Shown here in pieces: positions 1 through 7,315 of a DNA stretch of 39,423 nucleotides. The DNA is taken from positions 1-39,423 of the forward strand of contig JAGBCA010000033.1 of assembly GCA_017938205.1 (NCBI GenBank), in the 5' to 3' direction. Each line of letters opens with the position of its first letter. Position 1 is the first letter of the stretch. The stretch is from Clostridia bacterium. Lineage in GTDB: Bacteria > Bacillota > Clostridia > Oscillospirales > CAG-272. Under the pieces are notes generated by a model. The model ran no database searches. It worked only from the letters and a program-made list of their open reading frames with translations, and was not told the origin of the DNA. The translations under genes were made by a program, and so were the position numbers.

Positions 1-190
1 AAGTTGCTTTGCAGTGAAGTTCGTGCAAAGTTGCTTTGCAACTTTTACGCACCGAGTGAAGTTAAGTTTGCCCACTTTGCCGAAGGCAAAACTTCACTAT
101 CCGCAGGATAACTTCACTTACGAAGTAAACTTCACTTGCCCCTAGGGCAAACTTAGTTGCGTAGTGTCCTTAAGGGCACTACGCTAAACC
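1..190. repeat. array of tri-loop mini-hairpins separated by ACTTCACT
   Basis: This non-coding stretch is a mosaic of short perfect or near-perfect stems with three-base loops: GCAAAG-TTG-CTTTGC (25-39), TTTGCC-GAA-GGCAAA (76-90), ATCC-GCA-GGAT (99-109), TTAC-GAA-GTAA (118-128) and TTGCCC-CTA-GGGCAA (136-150). A longer stem, GTAGTG paired with CACTAC, lies at 161-182. The hairpins are joined by ACTTCACT at 91-98, 111-118 and 129-136, and by its reverse complement at 13-20 and 55-62. The stems differ in sequence while the joining motif is constant. The element may continue beyond the left edge. It lies just downstream of the minus-strand gene ending at 207, so the 161-182 stem could also act as that gene's terminator. 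I do not recognise a named family; it resembles REP/BIME-type interspersed palindromes in general design only. Confidence 0.75.
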
Positions 191-206
191 AAGCGCGTTT
201 TTTATT

Positions 207-1508
207 TTAACAAATCGATTCGATCAGGCGCATATTTTCTGCGATGATGCGGTCATCCGTATCGTCCACCATCGTGAACACGTGACGGCGGGTGAACTGA
301 TCCACCTCGTAGCCGCCGCGGGCGATCTGCTCCTTGGAGGGCAGATAGGCCAGGGCGCCGTTTGCGTTACACATAGAAAGCGTGTGTCCGAAGGGGCTGT
401 ACTGCCTAAGACGCACCGTGATCTCCGAGAACACCTCGAACGGAAACGGAACAAAAACGACGGAATTGAAGCGGAAGAGCACCTGCGGAAAGGTCCATTT
501 TTCGGGGATCTCTTCCCCTCTCTCCCAAACCTTCAGCCGCTCCTTGCAGGTATTCTGCAAAATGATGGCGGTGCCTACGATCTCGCCGCTCTCAATCTCG
601 GCAAGCTCGGCCTCGATCTCCTCCTTTTTCGGGAAGGGCTTATAGGGCACGGAGATCTCACCGTTGACGACCGAAAACTCCACCGTGCGGTATTCCTTGA
701 TGGAGCGATAGGCGCGCATAGCATCCATGGCGGCCATACCTCCAACCTCTGCGGCCATTTCGATCGTACCGACCGTGCGGCCGTTCGAAAGACGGGGGCC
801 AACGTCGCCCTCCGCTCCGTTGATGAAGAAGGTCAGCGCGCCCGTTTGCGCCTCCAGGCGGTCGATCATATAACCCGGCCAGTCACGCGAGATCTCGGGG
901 CCTGCGCCCGATGCCGTTCCGTGACATCCGTAATGCACGATATTGAGCAGCGGCTTTTTTTCTTTATCCACGAAGGCAAGCACCGTCATTTCGGGATCGA
1001 AGCAGCCGTACGGATTCTGACCGAGAGAGGCTCTGCCGTCCGGCATCAGCTGACGGCGGTTGATCCCTGCAAGCGACTGTGTGGTTCCGATACCGAGAAG
1101 AGCCTCGACCGCACTGTCGAAGGCCTCCTTGGCGGCCGCAACCGTCATAGGAAGGAGGATCTCGTCAATATAGGAATCGTTGCTTACGCCCCATCCGGGC
1201 GTGAAGGTCACGCAGGGGCCGGAATGCGTATGGATCGAGGCAATGATTATATTTTCCGAAAGGATCGGAATGACCTTTGCAATCTCGGTGGCCAAACGAT
1301 CGCGCAGATCCGTGCGGATGGCGCATATATCCATAGAAAGAAGAAGCGCAGAAGGCTTACCGTAGCCGAAAGCGGCGGCATTTGCGTGCAGATCGTCATG
1401 CACGGAGGTGGCTTTTCTCTGCTCGTATTTCGGATAGCCGTACAGAGGCGTGCCGAGCGGCGGCGTGATCGCTTTTTTTGCTTTGCCAAGAACGAAGGGT
1501 GCTTGCAT
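207..1508 (-). CDS. neutral/alkaline ceramidase-fold hydrolase (PF04734-like)
   Basis: A 433-residue protein resembling the N-terminal catalytic domain of neutral ceramidases, zinc enzymes that cleave an amide bond. Visible family features are HTHSG (His93 and His95) and HGT (His196), which match zinc-binding histidines of the family. The ceramidase amidase motif GDVSPN appears here as GDVGPR at 234-239, so the nucleophilic serine is a glycine (Gly237). The protein lacks the long C-terminal part of true ceramidases and has no signal peptide. The start is set at the ATG preceded by GGGAGAA rather than 22 codons upstream. It is a separate transcription unit with its own promoter, next to the four heparinase-like genes. 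Ceramidase activity is doubtful; a carbohydrate-related amide or ester hydrolase is an equally fair reading. The family call is firm, the substrate unknown. Confidence 0.8.
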   Translation of the reverse strand: MQAPFVLGKAKKAITPPLGTPLYGYPKYEQRKATSVHDDLHANAAAFGYGKPSALLLSMDICAIRTDLRDRLATEIAKVIPILSENIIIASIHTHSGPCVTFTPGWGVSNDSYIDEILLPMTVAAAKEAFDSAVEALLGIGTTQSLAGINRRQLMPDGRASLGQNPYGCFDPEMTVLAFVDKEKKPLLNIVHYGCHGTASGAGPEISRDWPGYMIDRLEAQTGALTFFINGAEGDVGPRLSNGRTVGTIEMAAEVGGMAAMDAMRAYRSIKEYRTVEFSVVNGEISVPYKPFPKKEEIEAELAEIESGEIVGTAIILQNTCKERLKVWERGEEIPEKWTFPQVLFRFNSVVFVPFPFEVFSEITVRLRQYSPFGHTLSMCNANGALAYLPSKEQIARGGYEVDQFTRRHVFTMVDDTDDRIIAENMRLIESIC

Positions 1509-1539
1509 ATTTTCTTCTCCCTTAGTGTTTATTTTTTTT

Positions 1540-1568
1540 AGTATAGCACGCGCATACGCGAAAAACAA
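1540..1568 (-). promoter_or_regulatory. sigma-A-type promoter of the ceramidase-like gene
   Basis: On the minus strand a -35 box TTGTTT (1563-1568) and a -10 box TATACT (1540-1545) are separated by exactly 17 bp, 31 bp upstream of the start codon. The spacer contains an inverted repeat CGCG-N4-CGCG (1549-1560), which could be an operator. Confidence 0.7.
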
Positions 1569-1601
1569 GGACATTTTCTATTCTTAAATTCCCAAAAATT
1601 C

Positions 1602-1631
1602 ACGCCGCCCAAGCGCTTACAAGGGCGGCGT
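1602..1631 (-). terminator. terminator of the heparinase-like operon
   Basis: A 9-bp perfect GC-rich stem (ACGCCGCCC with GGGCGGCGT) closes a 12-nt loop immediately after the stop codon of the last heparinase-like gene. On the minus strand it is followed by GTGAATTTTTGGG, a short U-tract. Confidence 0.7.
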
Positions 1632-1638
1632 TTCATTA

Positions 1639-3498
1639 TCAATTCCAGAGAGAAAGCGGCTTCACCGACGCAGCCTCCGTCTCTGTTTCGGAGATCTGAA
1701 CGAAACGAATGGCAATACGGTAGCTTTCCTTACCGCCAAGGAGAACGAACAAACGGCTGACGCCCTCATTATCCTTCTGCGGTGCGGGCGTGGGATCGCT
1801 CTCGCGAGGGGCAGGCGCAAGAACGGGCGAATACTCGTCCGCTCTGCCAAGCGCTACGGCAAAGGTCCCCTCCGTTAAGATCTCGGCGCGGAGCTTCACA
1901 CCGTCCATATCCAAAAGCGCACTCTTTCCATCCTCCGCGATCTCAACAGCGGCAGCCGTGTGTGCCGACCAGCGGATCACGTCCTCGGCCTTGCATTCGA
2001 TCTCATCCTGAATAAGAACGCTCTTGCTCGTGCGATCCAGCATCATACCGCGCACAACACGCCTTTCGGGATAGGCCTCGGACATATCGGCAATGGCAAA
2101 GCCGTAGGAATCGCAGTTATGGAATCGATTCGTGGTGCAATTTGCAACCCATTCTTGATCGTTTTCGGGATCGGGATTAAAAATGATCGTGTTATGCCCC
2201 TCTGCACGATAGCGGTAGCACTTACCGTAAGGCTTCAGGTTATAATTATCCATACCAAGATCAAGGAAGAAACGCTTGCTTCCGATATTGAGAATGAAGG
2301 TTCCCATATCCTTATGGCCATGGTAGGCATTGTTTTTTGCGAAATGAATGCCCGCAAAGAGCGCATTTTCGCCGGTATCCGTGCGGAAGGTGGCGTTATC
2401 GGCACCCACGTGCCCAAAGGCAAGCGGCATATCGGAGAGCGGAACTTCCGGAACGTCTCTAAAATAAAGAACGTCAACAAAATCACTCTTTCCCGCTTCG
2501 ATATCCTTGCGGCGAATCGCGTAAAGTGCGGGATCGTTAAATCTTCCCGCACACCATGAGAAGAGCGGGCTTGTGATCTTACTCTCCACAGCATCTCCGA
2601 AGTTAAAGCCGATATAATTCGGCGAGGACATGGAGAGGAGGAAATACGGAGAACGCGCAAGACCGATCCAATCCGTTAGTCCGAAATCCGAGCCTGCGGC
2701 CGTTTGAAGGCCCGAGGAATAGAAGGAGAGATAACGCGTTGCATACGACCAATAGCCAACGCCCTCGGAATACGTTCCGTCCTGCTCGGCGTAGAAGGCG
2801 CGGACGGCCTCGTATGTATCGTCAAAGGCACATGTCAGAATCGTTTCGCAAAGATCACATTCGATCTCGTCAAAGATGGCGAGAACCGCCAAGGTTAAAC
2901 CGCCGTTACAAACCATCTTCCAGTTATCGCCCGGCTTATCCTGATACCAGCGATAGCCACGCTTTGTGTCGATCACGTTTTTGTGCTCGGGCTCATTGTT
3001 ATATTCCTCCATCACGGCAAAAAAGCCTTTATCTATGATGGATTGACGGATAGAAGCCTTCAGCGTTTCGGAAAGATAGTCATAGAGCCAATCGTACGCA
3101 AAGGCAATGGCCGTGCAAAGCTCGGCGCAATCAAGAAAATGGCGCGGATGCCAATCGGGAAAGGCTACGGTTGCCTCAATTTCCTTTACGGCGCGCGCGG
3201 CGTACTTTTCCTCGCCCGTGACGTGATAGGCATAGCAAAGATGCATCAGGCGCGTAAGCACCGCACGGGAAGTGACAAGCAAACGAACACCGTCCGGAAT
3301 CTCATACTTTCTGGGGGGGAGATCCAAAATCTTATCGGCTTCCGCGAGGGTTTTATCCATCATGTACTTATAAGCACCCTCATTACGCTTCTCACGCAGG
3401 CGGGCAAAATCCGCCTCGGTCATGATCAGACGGGGGTGGTGGCGGTCGGGGTGCTTTTCGCGCACGGCGGCAAGAATTTTTTCACCAATGGTTTGCAT
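1639..3498 (-). CDS. heparinase II/III-fold protein A (cytosolic lyase-like)
   Basis: A 619-residue member of the heparinase II/III superfamily, an alpha/alpha-barrel followed by a beta-sandwich, found in polysaccharide lyase families that cleave uronic-acid glycans by beta-elimination. The beta part carries HGHKD (His394, His396, Asp398), FLDLG (Asp413) and EGHN (His435). These match the catalytic histidine and the zinc ligands known for heparinase II. A tyrosine-rich segment GVGYWSYA (247-253) lies where the family's catalytic tyrosine is found. There is no signal peptide, so it should work inside the cell. The start is the ATG after GGAAA; an earlier in-frame ATG has no ribosome site. It is the last of four tandem paralogs, 17 bp after copy B. 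It is the only copy with Lys in HGHKD and the only one ending in an extra Asn after the shared KPLxLW tail. Confidence 0.85.
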   Translation of the reverse strand: MQTIGEKILAAVREKHPDRHHPRLIMTEADFARLREKRNEGAYKYMMDKTLAEADKILDLPPRKYEIPDGVRLLVTSRAVLTRLMHLCYAYHVTGEEKYAARAVKEIEATVAFPDWHPRHFLDCAELCTAIAFAYDWLYDYLSETLKASIRQSIIDKGFFAVMEEYNNEPEHKNVIDTKRGYRWYQDKPGDNWKMVCNGGLTLAVLAIFDEIECDLCETILTCAFDDTYEAVRAFYAEQDGTYSEGVGYWSYATRYLSFYSSGLQTAAGSDFGLTDWIGLARSPYFLLSMSSPNYIGFNFGDAVESKITSPLFSWCAGRFNDPALYAIRRKDIEAGKSDFVDVLYFRDVPEVPLSDMPLAFGHVGADNATFRTDTGENALFAGIHFAKNNAYHGHKDMGTFILNIGSKRFFLDLGMDNYNLKPYGKCYRYRAEGHNTIIFNPDPENDQEWVANCTTNRFHNCDSYGFAIADMSEAYPERRVVRGMMLDRTSKSVLIQDEIECKAEDVIRWSAHTAAAVEIAEDGKSALLDMDGVKLRAEILTEGTFAVALGRADEYSPVLAPAPRESDPTPAPQKDNEGVSRLFVLLGGKESYRIAIRFVQISETETEAASVKPLSLWN

Positions 3499-3515
3499 AT
3501 CGCGTTTCCTTTCTT

Positions 3516-5387
3516 TTACCAAATAGCAAGTGGTTTGATCGTGGGCTTCTCTGCGGAAATTTCTTTTCCATCCGTCAAGGGTAACATACGGATGGCGATG
3601 CGGTAAGAAGTCTTGCCTTTGAGATGAATGACAAGCTTTTGCATACCGTTATTCAGTGCTTGGCCGCGGTGCTCGGGCTTGGTGTTTTCGTTTGCGTTGG
3701 GATTCCATACCACGGGCGAGTTTTCGTCAGCAACGCCCGCACGAACCTCAAAGACACCGTCTGCAAGACTCTCAACGTACATTTTCACGCCGCCGATATC
3801 AAGCAAGGCGGCCTTTCCACTCTCAAAAAGGCGAACGGAGGCAGGGGTATGCGCCGACCAACGGATCACATCCTCGGCGGTGGCGCGGATCTCATCCTGA
3901 ATCAAAAGGCTGCCCTCCCTACGGTCAAGCTTCATCCCGCGAACGACCTCTTTTTCGGGATAAGCATCGGACATATTAGCAAGAGCAAAGCTCTCTTCCC
4001 CATCCGAGAATCGGTCAATGCGACAATCGGCAACATGTTTTTGGTCGTGATCAGGGGCAGGATTAAAAATCAAAGTGTTGTGCCCCTCGGCACGGTAACG
4101 ATAGCATCTTCCATAACCGGGCGCAAGGTTGTAGTTATCCGCACCAAGGTCCACGAAGAAACGTTTATTGCCAACATTGACAATAAAAGTTCCCATATCA
4201 TTGTGTCCGTGGTACACATTGTTTTTCGCAAAGTGGATCGCGGCATAGAGAGAATTTTCCGTGCAATCGGCGCGGAAGCTTGCGTTATCGCCACCCACTC
4301 GACCAAAGGCAAGCGGAATATTTGAGGGAGGGGTGTACGGGACGTCGCGGAAATAAATAATATCCATATAGTCTGCCTTGCCCCGCTCGATATCCGCACG
4401 GCGGATCGCATACAGCGAGGGATCGTTATACCGTGCGGCAAGCCATCCGAAGATCGGGCTCGTGACCGACACTGCGTGCGCATCTCCGAAATTGAAGCAA
4501 AGATAATCCGGCGAGGCAAGTGCGAGCAACCAATACGGCGAGCGCGCAACGCCTACATAGTCGGTCAGCCCGAAGTCTGAGCCTGCCGCCGTTGTAAGCG
4601 CAGAGGAGAAAAACGCAAGAAAGCGCGTGGCATAGATCCAATAGTTCACGCCCTCGGAGTACGCACCGTCCTCGGCATTGTAGAAATCTCTGACCGCCTG
4701 ATAGGTATCCTCGAAGCAAGCCGTCAGCACGGTTTCGCAAAAGGCCTCGTCCGCCGCATCATAAAACGCGAGCGCCGCCGCGGCAAACGAGCCGCCGCAA
4801 ACCATCTTCCAGTTATCGCCCGGCTTATCCTGCAACCAGCGATAGCCGCGCAAAGAGAGCGTTGCGTTTTTATGCTCAGGCACGTCGTCCAGCTCCTCCT
4901 TGAAGGCAAAAAAGCTCTTTTTCGCGACCGTATCGAGGATCAGCTTTTTCTGCGCTTCGGAAAGGTAATCGTACAGCCAATCATAGCAGATGGCAAACGC
5001 CAGCGTCATTTCCGAGCAATCAAGGAAGTGGCGCGGATTGAAATCGGGAAAAGCGGCCGCCGCCTCGATCTCCTTGACGGCACGCGCGGCATATTTTTCC
5101 TCGCCCGTGATATGATAGGCAATGGAGTGATAAATGACACGGCGCTGCACCTCCTGTGCAACGAAAAGCAAACGGATTCCATCCGGAATCCGAAAATGCT
5201 CCGGCGGCGCATCCATCGTTTTATCCGCCTCGCGCACCGCGCATTCCGCGAGGTGCTTATATATACCTTGATTTTGATTTTCGCGCAGACGCGCAAAATC
5301 CGTCTCCGTCATAATGATACGAGGGTGATACCCCTGCGGATTCTTCGCCTTTGCGGCGGCTAAGATCTGACTTCCGATCGATTGCAT
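3516..5387 (-). CDS. heparinase II/III-fold protein B
   Basis: A 623-residue paralog of its three neighbours. It keeps the putative active-site set: HGHND (His394, His396), FVDLG (Asp413), EGHN (His436) and the tyrosine segment GVNYWIYA (246-253). The N-terminal alpha-barrel contains the block GEEKYAARAVKEIEA and PRHFLDC shared by the copies. There is no signal peptide. The start is the ATG 6 nt after GGAGA. The gene lies 13 bp from copy C and 17 bp from copy A, so the three are surely on one transcript. The last residues are KPLAIW, as in the other copies. Substrate and exact lyase family cannot be read from the sequence; the unusual N/GDNWKM region (191-195) replaces the more common Asn-Asn context near the active site. 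Confidence 0.85.
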   Translation of the reverse strand: MQSIGSQILAAAKAKNPQGYHPRIIMTETDFARLRENQNQGIYKHLAECAVREADKTMDAPPEHFRIPDGIRLLFVAQEVQRRVIYHSIAYHITGEEKYAARAVKEIEAAAAFPDFNPRHFLDCSEMTLAFAICYDWLYDYLSEAQKKLILDTVAKKSFFAFKEELDDVPEHKNATLSLRGYRWLQDKPGDNWKMVCGGSFAAAALAFYDAADEAFCETVLTACFEDTYQAVRDFYNAEDGAYSEGVNYWIYATRFLAFFSSALTTAAGSDFGLTDYVGVARSPYWLLALASPDYLCFNFGDAHAVSVTSPIFGWLAARYNDPSLYAIRRADIERGKADYMDIIYFRDVPYTPPSNIPLAFGRVGGDNASFRADCTENSLYAAIHFAKNNVYHGHNDMGTFIVNVGNKRFFVDLGADNYNLAPGYGRCYRYRAEGHNTLIFNPAPDHDQKHVADCRIDRFSDGEESFALANMSDAYPEKEVVRGMKLDRREGSLLIQDEIRATAEDVIRWSAHTPASVRLFESGKAALLDIGGVKMYVESLADGVFEVRAGVADENSPVVWNPNANENTKPEHRGQALNNGMQKLVIHLKGKTSYRIAIRMLPLTDGKEISAEKPTIKPLAIW

Positions 5388-5400
5388 ATCTTTCTCCTTT

Positions 5401-7257
5401 TTACCAAACAGAAAGGGGTTTTACGGTGGGCTTCTCCGTCGGCACTTCTCTGCCGTCCGTCAAGGGAGCCATCCAAACGGCAATGCGGTACGCCGTTTTG
5501 CCCTTCAGCTCCACGACGAGCTTACAGCCCGGATTCTCTGCCTGTCCTTTCAGAACAGAGGAAGAAGAGCTTGCGGCCGGCTCAACCACGGGCGAATATT
5601 CGTCAGGCGCAGAGGGGCGAAGCTCAAAGACACCGTCCGTTAAAAGCGAAACGTACATTTTCGTTCCCTGAATATCAAGGATCACAGCTTTGCCGCTCTC
5701 CAAAATTTTGGCAAAGGCAGATGTATGTGCCGACCAGCGGATCTCGTCCTCACCACTGCAGCGGATCTCATCCTGCACAAGAACAGTTCCATCCTTACGG
5801 TCAAGCTTCATGCCGCGAACGACCTCACGGCCGGGGTAAGCCGCGGATACATCGGCAATGGCAAAGCTTTCCTCGCCGCCCGAGAAGCGGTGGATATGGC
5901 AATCCGCCGTGTGCTCCTGATCCTCGCCCTTGGAGTGGTTAAAGACAACCACGTTGTGTCCCTCGGCGCGGTATCGGTAGCAACAGTTGTAATGCGGCTT
6001 AAAGTTATAATTATCCTGACCGAGGTCGGAAAAGAAGCGTTTATTACCGATATTGACAACAAAAGTTCCCATATCGTTGTGTCCGTGGTAGGCATGGTTC
6101 TTCGCGAAGTGGATCGCGGCATAGATCGCATCCGCGCTTGTATTCGTGCGGAATGTAGCGTTATCCGCGCCGACCTTGCCGAAGGAAAGCGGCATATTCG
6201 TAAGCGAAAGCTCCGGTACGTCACGGAAATAGAGCGCATCAATATAATTGATATTTCCCGCCTCGATGTCCTTTCTTCTGACGGCGTAGAGCGCGGGATC
6301 GTTATATCTTCCCGCACACCAGGAAAGCAGAGGACTCGTGACGGAGGCGGCGCCTGCATCACCGAAGTTAAATCCAATAAAATCGGGAGAGGAAAGAGCA
6401 AAAAGGAAATAGGGCGAACGCTTGACGCCATCCCAATCCGTCAGCCCAAAATCCGATCCTGTGGCCGTTTGCAAAGCCATCGAATAGAAGGAAAGGAAGC
6501 GCGTGGCGTACGACCAATAGGCAACGCCTTCGGAATACGTTCCGTCATCCTCGGCATAGAAATTACGCACCGCCTTATAGGTATCTTCAAATCCGCATGT
6601 AAGAATATACGCAAGCCGATCATATTCCATATCGTCGAAGGTGGCAAGAATGGCCGCGCCGTACGAGCCGTTGCAGACCATTTTCCAGTTATCACCCGGC
6701 TGATCCTTATACCACTTATACCCGTGGTATGAATCAAGGACGTTTTTATGCTCGGGCTCATCATCGTATTCTTCCAAAATAGCAGGAAAACTACGATTTT
6801 TGATGCAGTCGAGAATCAGCACCTTCTGCGCGGCGGTAAGGTAATCAAAAAGCCAGTCGTAGCAAAGGCCGAAGGCAAAGGTAAGCTCGGCGCAATCCAA
6901 AAAATGGCGAGGATGAAAATCAGGGAACGCGGCTGCCGCCTCCATTTCTTTCACGGCACGGGCGGCATATTTTTCCTCACCCGTGATATGGTAAGCAAAG
7001 GCACAGTGCAGGATACGCTCCTCTACCCTGCGCGAGGTAGCCAAAAGGCGAACGCCGTCCGGAATCACGTATTCACTGACCGGGGCATCCATCGCCTTAT
7101 CCGCCTCGGCAATCATGTGATCAATAATTTTCTCATACAGACCGCTGTGGCGGTTTTCGCGAAAACGAGCAAAATCCGCCTCAGTCAAAATAATGCGGGG
7201 ATGGCTTTTATTCTGCGTTTTGGCAGCGTTTAAAATTTTTCTTCCTATAGATTCCAC
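5401..7257 (-). CDS. heparinase II/III-fold protein C (GTG start)
   Basis: A 618-residue paralog. Putative active-site residues are His392 and His394 (HGHND), Asp411 (FSDLG) and His434 (EGHN), with GVAYWSYA around 244-251 holding the tyrosine. It resembles copy A most closely: both share SWCAGR(F/Y)NDPALYA and RRKDIEAG. The start is taken as GTG at 7257, since a strong GGAGGG lies 7 nt upstream and the resulting N-terminus (V-E-S-I-G) lines up with MQTIG, MQSIG and MEVIG of the other copies. The ATG eight codons upstream has no ribosome site. There is no signal peptide. The tail reads KPLSVW. It is the second gene of the four-gene unit, 58 bp after copy D. Confidence 0.85.
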   Translation of the reverse strand: MESIGRKILNAAKTQNKSHPRIILTEADFARFRENRHSGLYEKIIDHMIAEADKAMDAPVSEYVIPDGVRLLATSRRVEERILHCAFAYHITGEEKYAARAVKEMEAAAAFPDFHPRHFLDCAELTFAFGLCYDWLFDYLTAAQKVLILDCIKNRSFPAILEEYDDEPEHKNVLDSYHGYKWYKDQPGDNWKMVCNGSYGAAILATFDDMEYDRLAYILTCGFEDTYKAVRNFYAEDDGTYSEGVAYWSYATRFLSFYSMALQTATGSDFGLTDWDGVKRSPYFLFALSSPDFIGFNFGDAGAASVTSPLLSWCAGRYNDPALYAVRRKDIEAGNINYIDALYFRDVPELSLTNMPLSFGKVGADNATFRTNTSADAIYAAIHFAKNHAYHGHNDMGTFVVNIGNKRFFSDLGQDNYNFKPHYNCCYRYRAEGHNVVVFNHSKGEDQEHTADCHIHRFSGGEESFAIADVSAAYPGREVVRGMKLDRKDGTVLVQDEIRCSGEDEIRWSAHTSAFAKILESGKAVILDIQGTKMYVSLLTDGVFELRPSAPDEYSPVVEPAASSSSSVLKGQAENPGCKLVVELKGKTAYRIAVWMAPLTDGREVPTEKPTVKPLSVW

Positions 7258-7270
7258 GGATATACCCTCC
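7255..7270 (-). promoter_or_regulatory. ribosome binding site that sets a GTG start
   Basis: GGAGGG at 7265-7270 (minus strand) is 7 nt from GTG at 7255-7257. It decides the start of heparinase-like copy C. Confidence 0.75.
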
Positions 7271-7315
7271 GTATAAAACACTCTATATTCGCGATAGTTC
7301 GCGGCACAAGCGTGA

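Noticed and set aside
1-190. CRISPR array
   Set aside because: The repeated unit is only 8 bases, spacing is irregular, orientation changes, and the spacers are themselves palindromic; there is no leader or cas gene.
5401-7281. ATG start at 7281 for heparinase-like copy C
   Set aside because: No ribosome site there, while GTG at 7257 has GGAGGG at the right distance and gives an N-terminus that matches the other copies.
7290-7303. Small hairpin CGCGA-TAGT-TCGCG between lyase-like copies D and C as a terminator
   Set aside because: The stem is only 5 bp with no U-tract; it may slightly affect message processing but is not supported as a terminator.
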